Shown: positions 8,352-17,497, counted from the first letter of the stretch. The stretch: DNA of 64,000 nt from Bog-793 sp050014835 (GCA_050014835.1 JBEKCO010000010.1:1-64000), one strand, 5' to 3'. The notes: generated by a model from the sequence alone, not told the origin. Numbers and translations are program-made.

Positions 8352-9086
8352 TCAGTCGAAGACCACGTGCCCCCAGGCCGCGACGGGTCCGGGATCCCCC
8401 TCGACGGTCACCGCCGACGGGTCGCGCGGGGTCCGGTGGAGGAGCCAGAGGTAGAGGTCCGAGGCCGCGGCCGTGACCGTCGCCCGCGCCAGGTGCGGCG
8501 CGTCGGCGGTGAGCCGGTCCGGCGCCATGTCGAGGTGCCAGCTGGCGCCGACGTCGTCGGCGACGAGCGAGAGCGCCCCTTCGAGCCCGTCGATCGGGTG
8601 GAGGGCGATGTAGCGGGCCACGAACCCGAGGTACTCATCGACGCCGTCGACGGCGAGCGCGGCGTCGATCGCCGACGGGGTGCCCGCGGCGGCCTCGGCG
8701 TCCCAGCGGTGCACCGACGTCTCCTGGGCCATACGCCGGAACCAGAACGCGGCGGGGGCCGGTGCGTCGGCGAACCAGTTCCAGACGGGCGCGGCGGGGT
8801 CCGCCGAGTCCAATGCCGCGACGAGCGCGGCGAGCCCGGCGTCGTAGGCGGCGGCGAGATCGGCGAAACCGACGTCGGGGGCGGCCTCGGTGCGCGCAAC
8901 ACGGGCGGTCGCCTTGGTCCGCAGGATCTCGGCCACCCAGCGGTGGATGGCCTCGATGTGCGCGAGCAGCTGCCGCATGTCCCATTCCGGGCAGCTCGGG
9001 ACGGGCACGCTCGGCGCGGCGCGCGCCGCCGTGACGAGGCGGCCGCCTTCCAGACGGAGCTGGTCGAGGTACTCGTCGGTGTCCAT
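8352..9086 (-). CDS. Mycothiol-dependent maleylpyruvate isomerase-family protein
   Basis: Protein of the MDMPI/DinB fold (244 aa). The N-terminal helical bundle has CPEWDMRQLLAHIEAIHRW, and a second His-containing helix ETSVHRWDAE; together they supply the three His expected for a metal site. The C-terminal part (about 165-240) matches the MDMPI C-terminal SCP2-like domain. Relatives use mycothiol as a cofactor in isomerase or thiol-transfer reactions; the substrate here is unknown. ATG lies 3 nt after the tsaD stop, so it is the last gene of the t6A operon by position; a functional link is not implied. Confidence 0.8.
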   Translation of the reverse strand: MDTDEYLDQLRLEGGRLVTAARAAPSVPVPSCPEWDMRQLLAHIEAIHRWVAEILRTKATARVARTEAAPDVGFADLAAAYDAGLAALVAALDSADPAAPVWNWFADAPAPAAFWFRRMAQETSVHRWDAEAAAGTPSAIDAALAVDGVDEYLGFVARYIALHPIDGLEGALSLVADDVGASWHLDMAPDRLTADAPHLARATVTAAASDLYLWLLHRTPRDPSAVTVEGDPGPVAAWGHVVFD

Positions 9087-9089
9087 AAT

Positions 9090-10169
9090 CTAGATCTTCT
9101 CCGCGGTCCCGCGGCCCGACAACTCGACTCGGGCGCGCGGCGAGCGCTCCGTCGCCCCGCGACGGTGGCCTGGGAACGCCCACCCCGGCTCGGCGCCCGA
9201 GTCGAGCGGCGTCGGGCCGCAAGCGGCGAGGTTGAAGTGCGCCGCGGCGGCGATCATCGCCGCGTTGTCGGTGCACATCGCCCGGCTCGGCAGGTAGACG
9301 CCGAGCCCCGCTGAGGCCGCCGCGGCCCGGAACGCGGCGCGCAGCGGGCCGTTGGCGGCGACGCCCCCGGCGAGGCAGACCGAACGGGCCCCGAGGCTCT
9401 CTGCGGCGCGCATCGCCTTCGTGACGAGGATCTCGACGACGGCCGCCTGGAACGACGCCGCGACGTCGGGGCCGGGGACGTCGGGGTGGGCCCGCACGTA
9501 GTGGACGACGGCGGTCTTCAGCCCCGAGAACGAAAGGTCCAGTCCCTCGCGCAGCATCGGCCGCGGAAAAGCGATCGCCGCCGGATCGCCCCCGGCCGCG
9601 GCCCTCTCGATCGCCGGGCCGCCCGGGTAGGAGAGCCCGAGGAAGCGCGCCACCTTGTCGAACGCCTCGCCGGCGGCGTCGTCGACCGTCTCGCCCAGCA
9701 CCTCGTAGGCGCGCGGTCCGGTCATCTTCACGATCAGGCTGTGCCCGCCCGACACAAGGACAACGACGGCCGGCAGCTCGATCGCCGGGTCTTCGAGCAG
9801 CGAGGCGTAAAGGTGCCCCTCGAGGTGGTTCACGCCGACGTAGGGAACGCCCCACGCCATCGCGAGCGCCTTGGCGAAGGAGACCCCGACGAGGAGCGCG
9901 CCGATGAGCCCGGGGCCCGCCGTCGCCGCGACGGCCGCGACCGGCGGCGGCCCGGCCCGCAGCCCCGCCCCTTCGAGCGCCTCGGTGACGACCGGGACGA
10001 TGCGCTCGAGGTGCGCCCGACCCGCGAGTTCCGGCACGACGCCGCCGAAATGGGCGTGCAGGTCGACCTGGCTCGACACGACCGAGGAGAGGATCTCGCG
10101 ACCGTCGGCCACGACGGCGGCCGCCGTCTCGTCGCACGACGTCTCCACGGCAAGGACGAGTTCGCTCAT
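9090..10169 (-). CDS. tsaD: tRNA N6-threonylcarbamoyladenosine transferase TsaD
   Basis: Catalytic subunit that transfers threonylcarbamoyl to A37 of ANN-decoding tRNAs, acting with TsaB and TsaE. It has the ASKHA-fold opening ETSCDETAAAVV, the metal ligands in NHLEGHLYA, and the nucleotide-binding segments LVSGGHS, SFSGLKTAV and LAGGVAANGPLR. Length 359 aa is typical with a short basic C-terminal tail. ATG overlaps the rimI TGA (ATGA). Fourth gene after udg in a chain of 4-nt overlaps. Confidence 0.97.
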   Translation of the reverse strand: MSELVLAVETSCDETAAAVVADGREILSSVVSSQVDLHAHFGGVVPELAGRAHLERIVPVVTEALEGAGLRAGPPPVAAVAATAGPGLIGALLVGVSFAKALAMAWGVPYVGVNHLEGHLYASLLEDPAIELPAVVVLVSGGHSLIVKMTGPRAYEVLGETVDDAAGEAFDKVARFLGLSYPGGPAIERAAAGGDPAAIAFPRPMLREGLDLSFSGLKTAVVHYVRAHPDVPGPDVAASFQAAVVEILVTKAMRAAESLGARSVCLAGGVAANGPLRAAFRAAAASAGLGVYLPSRAMCTDNAAMIAAAAHFNLAACGPTPLDSGAEPGWAFPGHRRGATERSPRARVELSGRGTAEKI

Positions 10170-10753
10170 CGGCCCTCGCGCACCTCGGCCGTCGGCCTGG
10201 CGAGCTCAGTGCCGATCGAGGAGAGACGCGCCCCATAGCCGTCGGAGTCGACGTCGTGGACCCACATGACGAGGCCGTCCTCGTGCGACCTCGCGTAGTA
10301 GTTCTTGCGGATCCCGACCGGGGCGAAGCCGAACCACGTGTAGAGCCGCTGCGCCGCGACGTTGGAGACCCGGACCTCCAGGGTGAGCGCCGACGCCCCG
10401 GCGGCACGCGCCTCGGTGACGAGGCGCCAGAGCAGGCGAGCGCCGACCCGGCGACCCTGCCACGCCGTGTCGACGCCGAGCGTCGTCACGTGGCCCTCGC
10501 CGGCGATGAGCATGCACCCGGCGTACCCGACGACCTCGCCGTTCGCGGTCGCGACCCAGTACTGGCGGGTCGTGCGCAACGCGAGCTCGGAGAGGTACAG
10601 CGCCGCCGACCACGGCTCGGGGAAGATCTCCCGCTCGATCGCGACGACCGAGGCGACGTCGCGCCGGTGAATCGGCGCGACGTCGACGGCATCCGCGTCC
10701 CGCGGCGGTGCCGGCTTCGTTCCCGGATCGTGCCTCCTGATGAGCCGCGTCAC
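10166..10753 (-). CDS. rimI: Ribosomal protein S18-alanine acetyltransferase RimI (GNAT)
   Basis: GNAT-fold N-acetyltransferase (195 aa) placed between tsaB and tsaD, the usual position of rimI. Motif B/A are visible: YAGCMLIAGEGHVTTLGVDTAW followed by QGRRVGARLLWRLV, the acetyl-CoA pyrophosphate loop, then NVAAQRLYTWFGF. The GTG at 10753 overlaps the tsaB stop as GTGA, which fixes the start and excludes a longer frame reaching 10822. It carries an N-terminal extension of about 25 residues compared with E. coli RimI. In actinobacteria it may acetylate several N-termini. Confidence 0.9.
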   Translation of the reverse strand: MTRLIRRHDPGTKPAPPRDADAVDVAPIHRRDVASVVAIEREIFPEPWSAALYLSELALRTTRQYWVATANGEVVGYAGCMLIAGEGHVTTLGVDTAWQGRRVGARLLWRLVTEARAAGASALTLEVRVSNVAAQRLYTWFGFAPVGIRKNYYARSHEDGLVMWVHDVDSDGYGARLSSIGTELARPTAEVREGR

Positions 10754-11454
10754 GGCCGGTCCTGCCCGGGCGGTTCGCGGGTTGCGAAGTTCGCGCGTGC
10801 GTCGGCGGCGCGCAGGTAACACGGTTCGACGGACACGGCATCCGTCGTCGCGCCCAGCGCGGCGCGTTCGATCCCGATCGCCCCGAGCACGCCGACCGAC
10901 GGTGCCGCGAGGTCGTCACCACCGAAGCGGCACGCGACGCCGTCGAGGTCGACGAGCGCCGCCGCGAGATCCCGCGCCGCGTCCCCGACGAAGAACACCT
11001 CGCCCGAGAGCTCACAAAGCCGCGCCCGCAGCCGCGACACCGGGCCGATCTCCGGACCGCCCCCGGGGAACTCCCAGGCGACCTCGCCGCGACGCATGTC
11101 GACGACCGGCACGACGACCCCGGGCGGGCGGACCGGGTCGGCGGAGGCGCCCCGCCGGAGCACCTCGGTGCTCCGCACCGCGACGAGCGGCACGCCGAGC
11201 GCGAAGCCGAAGGCCTTCGCCGCGGCGATGCCGACGCGCAGCCCGGTGAACAGTCCGGGCCCGACGTCGACGGCGACGGCGCCGACTTGGCCGAGGCCGA
11301 TCCCGGCCGCGGCGACCACCGATTCGACCGCGGGGTGCAGCGTCTCGACGTGGAGACGCCGGCACGGGTGACGCGACTCGGCGAGCAGTCCGTCCGAGCC
11401 GACGAGCGCGGCTCCGACTTCGATCGTCGCGGTCTCGAGCGCGAGGACGATCAC
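10750..11454 (-). CDS. tsaB: t6A biosynthesis protein TsaB
   Basis: Non-catalytic ASKHA-fold partner that dimerises with TsaD for tRNA t6A37 synthesis (234 aa). It opens LALETATIEVGAALV, has the HVETLHPAVESV helix and the VDVGPGLFTGLRVGIAAAKA segment characteristic of TsaB. The C-terminal half is shortened and divergent as usual. ATG overlaps the tsaE TGA and its own TGA overlaps the rimI GTG, so translation is coupled both ways. Confidence 0.95.
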   Translation of the reverse strand: MIVLALETATIEVGAALVGSDGLLAESRHPCRRLHVETLHPAVESVVAAAGIGLGQVGAVAVDVGPGLFTGLRVGIAAAKAFGFALGVPLVAVRSTEVLRRGASADPVRPPGVVVPVVDMRRGEVAWEFPGGGPEIGPVSRLRARLCELSGEVFFVGDAARDLAAALVDLDGVACRFGGDDLAAPSVGVLGAIGIERAALGATTDAVSVEPCYLRAADARANFATREPPGQDRP

Positions 11455-12020
11455 TGCGGCCCTCGACCAGGGTCATCGCCGCGCACGTCGACGGCGAGGC
11501 CCGCGTGCTCGAGCGCCGCGGCCAGGGCGCCGCCGCGGCCGGCCCACGCGACCCCACGCCCCCGGAGCGTGATCTGGCGCCGGTCGGCGTCGCTCGCTCC
11601 GGCGAACGCCGCGGACGTCGGGGGCTCCGCCACGATCTCGCACTCGAGCGCGTCCGCGGCGAGCAGTCCCCGGATCCGCTCACCCCATTCGACGACGACG
11701 ACGCAACCGTCGTCGAGCGCGTCGTCGAGCGCGAGATCGGCGAGATCGTCGGTCGGCGCCACCCGGTAACAGTCGACGTGGGCCACCGGCGGCACGGTCG
11801 GGTAGAGATGGCACAGCGTGAACGTCGGACTCCTCGTCGACTCGCCGCCCCCGAGCGCGGCGACGAGTCCCTTCGTAAGGACCGTCTTGCCGGCACCGAG
11901 CTCGCCGGTGAGCAGGACGACGTCGCCCGGCGTGACGACCGCGGCGATCGCCGCGCCGACCGTCCGGGTCTCGTCGGCCGACCGCGTGACGACCTCGAGC
12001 GCCTCGCCGGTGACGCTCAC
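11451..12020 (-). CDS. tsaE: t6A biosynthesis ATPase TsaE
   Basis: Small P-loop ATPase (189 aa) that resets the TsaB-TsaD complex. The Walker A is GELGAGKTVLTKG; SPTFTLCHLYP and the HVDCYRV segment (Walker B-like) follow, and VVVVEWGERI is the conserved late strand. The GTG at 12020 makes a GTGA overlap with the udg stop codon and gives the normal length; upstream frame belongs to udg in another phase. C-terminus is about 35 residues longer than in E. coli. Confidence 0.95.
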   Translation of the reverse strand: MSVTGEALEVVTRSADETRTVGAAIAAVVTPGDVVLLTGELGAGKTVLTKGLVAALGGGESTRSPTFTLCHLYPTVPPVAHVDCYRVAPTDDLADLALDDALDDGCVVVVEWGERIRGLLAADALECEIVAEPPTSAAFAGASDADRRQITLRGRGVAWAGRGGALAAALEHAGLAVDVRGDDPGRGPQ

Positions 12021-12583
12021 CGTTCGTCGGTGCCGACGAGCTGCCGCTTCGCGCGCACGAAGTCCGCCCGCATCTGGGCGAGCACGAGACCCCCGCCGCG
12101 CAGGGCCGCCGCGGGATGGAACGTCGGAACGAGCACGCCCGTCGCGAAGGGGTAGACCCTCCCCCGCAGGCGGGTCACGCCCTCCGCGCTGCCGAGCAGC
12201 GCGTGCGCCGCGAAGTTGCCGAGGGTGACGACGACCGCCGGCGCGACGAGGTCGACCTGTCCGGCAAGGAAGTGCCGGCACGCCGCGACCTCGTCGGGCA
12301 ACGGGTCGCGGTTGTTCGGCGGCCGGCACTTCACGACGTTCGCGATGTAGCAGTCGCCCCGCGCCAGCCCGATCTCCTCAGCGATGAGCCGGTCGAGCAG
12401 GCGCCCCGACCGCCCGACGAAGGGCTCACCGGCGAGATCCTCGTCCCGTCCCGGTCCTTCGCCGACGAACATGAGGCGCGCCCCCGGATCGCCGGCTGAG
12501 AACACGACCGTCGTCCGCGAGCCCGCGAGCGGACAGGCGACACAGCAAAGGGCTTCACGCTCGAGCTCCGCGAGCGTCACCAC
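12017..12583 (-). CDS. Type-4 uracil-DNA glycosylase (Fe-S)
   Basis: DNA-repair enzyme (188 aa) of the family-4 (thermostable type) uracil-DNA glycosylases that removes uracil from DNA and carries a 4Fe-4S cluster. Cysteines are at CCVACPL near the N-terminus, in VVKCRPPNNRDP and in AACRHFL. Active-site segments GEGPGRDEDLAGEPFVGRSG and the late FHPAA motif are intact. First gene of the udg-tsaE-tsaB-rimI-tsaD operon. GTG at 12583, six nt after TAACAT, suggests a leaderless mRNA; a second GTG follows immediately. Confidence 0.95.
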   Translation of the reverse strand: MVTLAELEREALCCVACPLAGSRTTVVFSAGDPGARLMFVGEGPGRDEDLAGEPFVGRSGRLLDRLIAEEIGLARGDCYIANVVKCRPPNNRDPLPDEVAACRHFLAGQVDLVAPAVVVTLGNFAAHALLGSAEGVTRLRGRVYPFATGVLVPTFHPAAALRGGGLVLAQMRADFVRAKRQLVGTDER

Positions 12584-12589
12584 GTCGGC

Positions 12590-12595
12590 ATGTTA
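12590..12595 (-). promoter_or_regulatory. Leaderless promoter of udg-tsa operon
   Basis: TAACAT (12595-12590, minus) is followed by 6 nt and the GTG at 12583. TTGCGG lies 15 nt upstream as a possible -35. No Shine-Dalgarno is present, consistent with a leaderless transcript. The 90-bp gap after alr also contains CTTG-CGG-CAAG, a small hairpin. Confidence 0.5.
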
Positions 12596-12673
12596 CCGCC
12601 GCGGGGCTTGCCGCAAGGCCGGGCGGCCGAGGGCGGAACGAGGCGTCCGCCGGGCGATTCCGTCACCGTCGCC

Positions 12674-13816
12674 CTAGACCACGCGGCGCGGCACCCGCGG
12701 GCCGATCCCGCAGAGGATCTCGTAGACGATCGTGCCCAGCCGCTCGGCCCACTCGTCGGCGGTGATCTCCGCGCTGCCCTGGCGGCCGATGAGGACGACC
12801 TCGTCGCCGGCGCGCACGTCGTCGGTCCCGCAGTCGACGAGAAGCTGGTCCATCGTCACCGTGCCGGCGATCCGCCGGCGGCGGCCCCCGATGAGTACCT
12901 CTCCGCCGGCCGATCCCAGCGCCCGGCGCAACCCGTCGGCGTAGCCGAGGGGCACGGTCGCGACGAGCGCGTCCCCGCCGAGCTCGTAGTTCCGCCCGTA
13001 GCTCGTCCGCTCCCCGGCCGCGAGCCGGCGCACCCGGTGGACCCGGGCCTTCAGGCAGAGCGCCGGGCGGAGGGCCTCGCCAGGCCCGAGGAGCCCGGAA
13101 AGGACGCGCCCGACCTGCGCCGAGGGCGCGTACCCGTAGCAGGCGATGCCGCAGCGGACGAGGTCGTACCGGCTGCGCGGGTGCGCGATCGCGCCGGCGG
13201 AGTTGGCGGTGTGCAGCATCGCCGGGCTGCCGCCCGCCGCCCGCACCGCTTCGACGGCGGCATCGAACCGGTCGATCTGCGTCGCAGTGAACGCGTCGTC
13301 GAGGTCGTCGGCGACCGCGAAGTGCGTCCAGAGCCCCCCCAGGGTGAGCGCGTCCGACCCGGCGACGAGGTCGGCGAGCGCCGGCACCTCGGCGGCGTCG
13401 GCCCCGACCCGGTGCATGCCGGTGTCGACTTTCAGGTGGACGGCGACCGGCCGTCCGAGTCGCGCCGCCGCCCCGGCGGCGAGGGCGATGCCCGGCTCGC
13501 TGTAGACCGTCGGCGTCCCGCCGATCGCGCAGAACTCGCCGATCCCGCCGGGAGGCGCCTCGGTGAGCAGCAGCACCGGGGCGTCGATCCCGGCCTCGCG
13601 CAGCGTGACCGCCTCCTCGACGAGGGCGACCGCGAGCATCGCGGCGCCGCCGGCGAGCGCGGCCCGGGAGACCGCGACGCTCCCGTGGCCGTAGCCGTCG
13701 GCCTTCACGACGGCACAGAGCCGCGACGGCGCGACGACCCGGCAGAGCAGGGCGACGTTCGAGGTGACAGCCGAGGCGTCGATCTCCGCCCACGCCGGGC
13801 GGTAGGACTCCGTCAC
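12674..13816 (-). CDS. alr: Alanine racemase
   Basis: PLP-dependent racemase (380 aa) supplying D-alanine for peptidoglycan. The PLP lysine is in VVKADGYGHGS at about residue 40. HLKVDTGMHRVG, the HTANSAG segment and the Tyr-containing ERTSYGRNY near the opposite active site are present, followed by the C-terminal beta domain with VPLGYADGLRR and TMDQLLVD. GTG 13816 overlaps the nnr stop (GTGA). Fits the acpS-nnr-alr order common in actinobacteria. Confidence 0.97.
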   Translation of the reverse strand: MTESYRPAWAEIDASAVTSNVALLCRVVAPSRLCAVVKADGYGHGSVAVSRAALAGGAAMLAVALVEEAVTLREAGIDAPVLLLTEAPPGGIGEFCAIGGTPTVYSEPGIALAAGAAARLGRPVAVHLKVDTGMHRVGADAAEVPALADLVAGSDALTLGGLWTHFAVADDLDDAFTATQIDRFDAAVEAVRAAGGSPAMLHTANSAGAIAHPRSRYDLVRCGIACYGYAPSAQVGRVLSGLLGPGEALRPALCLKARVHRVRRLAAGERTSYGRNYELGGDALVATVPLGYADGLRRALGSAGGEVLIGGRRRRIAGTVTMDQLLVDCGTDDVRAGDEVVLIGRQGSAEITADEWAERLGTIVYEILCGIGPRVPRRVV

Positions 13817-15198
13817 CGCTCCGCCCCCCGGTCGGACGAGGCGGCGGAGAGGAGCGAGGCGACGAGCACCGGCAGGTCGGAGGCCTCGAGACCCTCGGCG
13901 AAGCCGATCGAGGCGGCCCGGCCGTGGACGTGGGCGGCCAGGCCCGCGGCCCGCAACGGATCGAGCCCCCGGGCGAGGAAGGCGCCGACCACACCGGAGA
14001 GCACGTCGCCCGTCCCGGCGGTCGACAGCCGGGAGGAGCCGGCGCCCACGATCAGCGCCTCGCCACCCGGCGCGGCGACGACGGTCGCCGGTCCTTTGAG
14101 GAGGACGAACGCGCCGAGGCCGGCCGCGAGATCCCGGGCGGCCGCGAGGCGGTCCTTGCCGGGATCGGACCCGACGAGACGGGCGTACTCGCCGTCGTGC
14201 GGGGTGACGATCGTCGCGTGCCGGCGGTGCCGCAGGATCGCCGCCGCCGCCGTCACCGTGCCGAGGGCAGCGAGTCCGTCGGCGTCGATGACGACCGGGA
14301 CCTCGGCCCGGCGGACGAGGTCGAGGATGCCCTGGGTCGCGTCCGAGCCCCGCCCGAGCCCCGGCCCGACGACGAGCGCCTCGCAGCGGACGAGCTCGTC
14401 GAGCACCGCGCCGGCCCAGTCGGACCGCGGGATGGCGCGCGCGACCGCTTCGACGACCCCGATCGTGCCCGGCGCGACGCCCGGGGAGCCGAGGCGGACC
14501 ATCCCCGCCCCCGCCCGGATCGCGCCGCTCGCGGCGAGGAAGGCGGCGCCGAACATGCCCGGGGAACCGGCGACGACGTAGACGGCGCTGTCCCACTTGT
14601 TGCCCTGCGGGTCACGGGAGGGGAGCCAACCGAGGTCGCCGTCCTCGACGAGGTGCTGGGCCGGGGTTCCGACTTCCAACCCGATCGGCTCGACGATGAC
14701 CGCGCCGGCGAGCTCCGGCCCCCGGCCGAGGATGAGGCCGGGTTTCAGGGCGCCGAAGGTCACCGTCACGTCGGCACGCACCGCGCCGGGGGTCGCCCAC
14801 CCGGTGTCGGCGACGAGCCCCGAGGGGACGTCGACGGCGAGGACGACGGCGCCTTCGGGGGGGCGCGGTGCCGTGTACTCCCCGTGGAAGCGGGTCCCGT
14901 ACGCCGCGTCGATGACGAGGTCGCACTCCCCGAGCACCTCGGGGGCGTCCGCCACCTCGTCCACCCTCACCCGCGCCCCGCGTCTCGAGAGAACGGCCGC
15001 GGCGACCCGGCCGTCGTCTCCGTTGTGGCCCTTGCCGGCGACGACGACGACCCGGCGGCCGTAGGTTCCCCCCATCGAGGCGACCGCCGCGCGGGCGACC
15101 GCGAACCCGGCCCGGGCGACGAGGGTCTCGAGACCGACCCGGCCCCGGGCCTCCTCGTCGACGGCCGCCATCTCCGCCGACGTAAGGACCGGCTTCAT
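13813..15198 (-). CDS. nnr: Bifunctional NAD(P)H-hydrate epimerase / ADP-dependent dehydratase
   Basis: Repairs hydrated NADH/NADPH. The N-terminal YjeF epimerase domain (about 1-210) has AGKGHNGDDGRVAA and DVPSGLVADTG. The C-terminal ribokinase-like dehydratase domain (about 220-460) shows VVAGSPGMFGAAFLAASGA, the VVGPGLGRG loop, TPHDGEYARL and the catalytic GTGDVLSGVVGAFLARG. Length 461 aa is shorter than the E. coli protein but both domains are complete. ATG 15198 lies 36 nt after acpS; its stop is coupled to alr. Confidence 0.96.
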   Translation of the reverse strand: MKPVLTSAEMAAVDEEARGRVGLETLVARAGFAVARAAVASMGGTYGRRVVVVAGKGHNGDDGRVAAAVLSRRGARVRVDEVADAPEVLGECDLVIDAAYGTRFHGEYTAPRPPEGAVVLAVDVPSGLVADTGWATPGAVRADVTVTFGALKPGLILGRGPELAGAVIVEPIGLEVGTPAQHLVEDGDLGWLPSRDPQGNKWDSAVYVVAGSPGMFGAAFLAASGAIRAGAGMVRLGSPGVAPGTIGVVEAVARAIPRSDWAGAVLDELVRCEALVVGPGLGRGSDATQGILDLVRRAEVPVVIDADGLAALGTVTAAAAILRHRRHATIVTPHDGEYARLVGSDPGKDRLAAARDLAAGLGAFVLLKGPATVVAAPGGEALIVGAGSSRLSTAGTGDVLSGVVGAFLARGLDPLRAAGLAAHVHGRAASIGFAEGLEASDLPVLVASLLSAASSDRGAER

Positions 15199-15234
15199 CG
15201 CGGGCTTCGGCGGCGCGGTCGGCGGGTCACGGCT

Positions 15235-15600
15235 TCATTCTGCGACAACGACGGCTCCGGCGTGCGTTGCCGTATGGGTGAGCGAGACCCGGAAGGCGTC
15301 GATCCCGAGGGCCGCGGCGCGCGCCGCGGCCCGCCCGGTGGTCACGAGCGACGGCGCGCCCGACGGCGCCTTCACGACGCCGATCTCGGCGAGGCGGACG
15401 GACCCGATGCCCACCCCGAGGGCCTTCATCGTCGCCTCTTTCGCCGCGAACCGCGCCGCGAGTCCCGGCACGGGGTCGGCACGACCGGCCATGTCGGCCC
15501 GTTCTCGGGGGGTAAACACGCGGTCGGCGAGTCGCGGATGGCGCCGCAGCGCGGCCCGGAACCGCTCGACGTCCACGGCGTCGAGCCCGATGCCGATCAT
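15235..15600 (-). CDS. acpS: Holo-[acyl-carrier-protein] synthase
   Basis: Group-I phosphopantetheinyl transferase (121 aa) that moves 4'-phosphopantetheine from CoA to the acyl carrier protein. Magnesium-binding Asp is in IGIGLDAVDVERF, and the second signature WxxKEA is present as RFAAKEATMKALG. SLTHTATHAGAVVVAE ends the protein. It starts 43 nt after glmS and precedes nnr, the standard neighbourhood. Confidence 0.96.
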   Translation of the reverse strand: MIGIGLDAVDVERFRAALRRHPRLADRVFTPRERADMAGRADPVPGLAARFAAKEATMKALGVGIGSVRLAEIGVVKAPSGAPSLVTTGRAAARAAALGIDAFRVSLTHTATHAGAVVVAE

Positions 15601-15643
15601 CGGCGCTCGTCGGCGGGCCGGGTTGGCCGCGGTCCCCCCGGAG

Positions 15644-17491
15644 TCACTCGACGGTCACGACCTTGGCGAGATTGCGCGGGCGGTCGACTTCGTTGCCGCG
15701 CGCCCGCGCGATGGCGTAGGCGAAGCACTGCGTCGAGACGGCGGCGACGATCGGCGTGAGGAGCTCGAGCGTCGGCGGGACCTCCAGCACGGCGTCGACG
15801 AGCCCCGCCGTCTCGGCGTCGTCCTCGTCGGCGATCGCGACAATCGTCGCGCCCCGGGCGCGCATCTCCTCGACGTTCGCCATCACCTTCTCCCACAGAC
15901 CAGAGCGCGTCGCCACGACGACGACGACGACACCGGGTTCGATGAGCGAGATCGGTCCGTGCTTCATCTCGCCGGCCGGATAGGCCTCGGCGCGCACGTA
16001 GGCGAGCTCCTTCAGCTTCAGCGCGCCCTCCATGGCGATCGGCAGCCCGGAACGACGGCCGAGGAAGTAGACGTCGTCGACCGCGGCGAACCGCCGGGCG
16101 ACGTCCATGTACTCGTCGGAGCGCGCGACCGCCCGGGCGACGAGCGCGGGCATCGACGCGAGCCCGTCGGCGACGGCCCGTCCCTCGGCGCCGTCGATCG
16201 TGCCCCGCGCCCGCGCGAGGTGGAGCGCCAGCACCTGGAGCAGAGCGAGCTGGGCGATGTGGCACTTCGTCGACGCCACGCCGATCTCCGGCCCGGCGTG
16301 CGTGTAGCAGACGCCGTCAGACTCGCGCGCCATGACGGAGTCGACGACGTTCGACACGGTGATGACCGCGGCCCCACGCCGGCGCGCCTCGCGGATCGCG
16401 TGCAGCGAGTCGATGGTCTCACCAGACTGGCTCACGGCGACGACGAGCGTCTCCGGGCCGACGACCGAGAGCCGGTAGCGGAACTCGCTCGAGATCTCGG
16501 CGTCGGCGTGGACGCGCGCCCAGGTCTCGACCGACTGCCGCCCGATGAGTGCGGCGTGGTAACTCGACCCGCACCCGAGGAACAAAAGGCGCGAGTACGC
16601 CGCCAGCACGTCGGGCGCGATCGCCAGCTCCTCGATCTCCGTCACGCCGTCGGCCGTGATCCGACCGAGCAGCGTCTGGGCGATCGCGTGCGGCTGCTCG
16701 TGGATCTCCTTGGACATGTAGTCGTCGTAGCCGTCCTTCTTCGCATCGGCGACGCTCCAGGAAACTTCGTGGCGCCGGAGCTCGACCGGGTTGCCGACGA
16801 GATCGCAGGCCTCGACGGTTCCGGGCCGGATCTCAGCGACCTCATCGTCATCGAGCAGGTACAGCTGGCGCGTCGCGCCAACGAGGGCCGCGATGTCCGA
16901 GGCGACGAGCCCGACGTGGTCGGTGAGGCCGATGACGATCGGCGAGGTCCGGCGGGCGACGACGATCGTGTCGGGTTCGCCGAGCGCGACGACGGCGAGC
17001 GCGAAATCCCCCCGCAGGATCGCCATCGATCGGCGCACCGCCTCCCGCAGGCCGGCACCTCCCGCGATCTCCGCCTCGACGAGGTGGGCGATCACCTCGG
17101 TGTCCGTGTCCGAAACGAGCACGTGGCCGTTCGCGACGAGCGCGGCGGCGAGCTCGCGGTGGTTTTCGATGATGCCGTTGTGCACGATGGCGACGGTCCC
17201 GGTGCAGTCGACCTGCGGGTGGGCGTTGCGCTCGCTCGGCGCCCCGTGGGTCGCCCAGCGCGTGTGCCCGATGGCCGCGCCCCCGGTGACCGGCATGTCG
17301 GCGAGCATCGAGCGCAGCTTCTCGACCGAGCGCGTCGCCTCGGCGACGCGCACGACGCGGAGCTCGCTCGATTCCGGGTCGACGAAGGCGACCCCGGCCG
17401 AGTCGTAGCCGCGGTACTCGAGCGACCCGAGCCCCGTGAGGATGGCGCCGAGCGGTTCAGCGGTTCCCGTGATCCCGAAGATTCCGCACAT
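15644..17491 (-). CDS. glmS: Glutamine-fructose-6-phosphate aminotransferase GlmS
   Basis: Makes glucosamine-6-phosphate for peptidoglycan and other amino sugars. The mature N-terminus is Cys: M-CGIFGITG, an Ntn glutaminase, with IGHTRWATHG and the NGIIENH loop. Two SIS isomerase domains follow (CGSSYHAAL, SQSGETIDSLHAI), ending in the typical NLAKVVTVE. Length 615 aa. The ATG is 6 nt after TAGCCT without a Shine-Dalgarno, suggesting a leaderless promoter between glmM and glmS. No glmS ribozyme-like structure was recognised upstream. Confidence 0.98.
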   Translation of the reverse strand: MCGIFGITGTAEPLGAILTGLGSLEYRGYDSAGVAFVDPESSELRVVRVAEATRSVEKLRSMLADMPVTGGAAIGHTRWATHGAPSERNAHPQVDCTGTVAIVHNGIIENHRELAAALVANGHVLVSDTDTEVIAHLVEAEIAGGAGLREAVRRSMAILRGDFALAVVALGEPDTIVVARRTSPIVIGLTDHVGLVASDIAALVGATRQLYLLDDDEVAEIRPGTVEACDLVGNPVELRRHEVSWSVADAKKDGYDDYMSKEIHEQPHAIAQTLLGRITADGVTEIEELAIAPDVLAAYSRLLFLGCGSSYHAALIGRQSVETWARVHADAEISSEFRYRLSVVGPETLVVAVSQSGETIDSLHAIREARRRGAAVITVSNVVDSVMARESDGVCYTHAGPEIGVASTKCHIAQLALLQVLALHLARARGTIDGAEGRAVADGLASMPALVARAVARSDEYMDVARRFAAVDDVYFLGRRSGLPIAMEGALKLKELAYVRAEAYPAGEMKHGPISLIEPGVVVVVVATRSGLWEKVMANVEEMRARGATIVAIADEDDAETAGLVDAVLEVPPTLELLTPIVAAVSTQCFAYAIARARGNEVDRPRNLAKVVTVE

Positions 17492-17497
17492 GGCCCC

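Noticed and set aside
12590..14581. 663-codon rightward open frame opposite alr and nnr
   Set aside because: Antisense to complete alr and nnr genes; no motif or Shine-Dalgarno.
13817..14596. Long N-terminal extension of alr in frame
   Set aside because: It lies inside nnr in another phase; GTGA overlap at 13816 and normal alr length fix the start.
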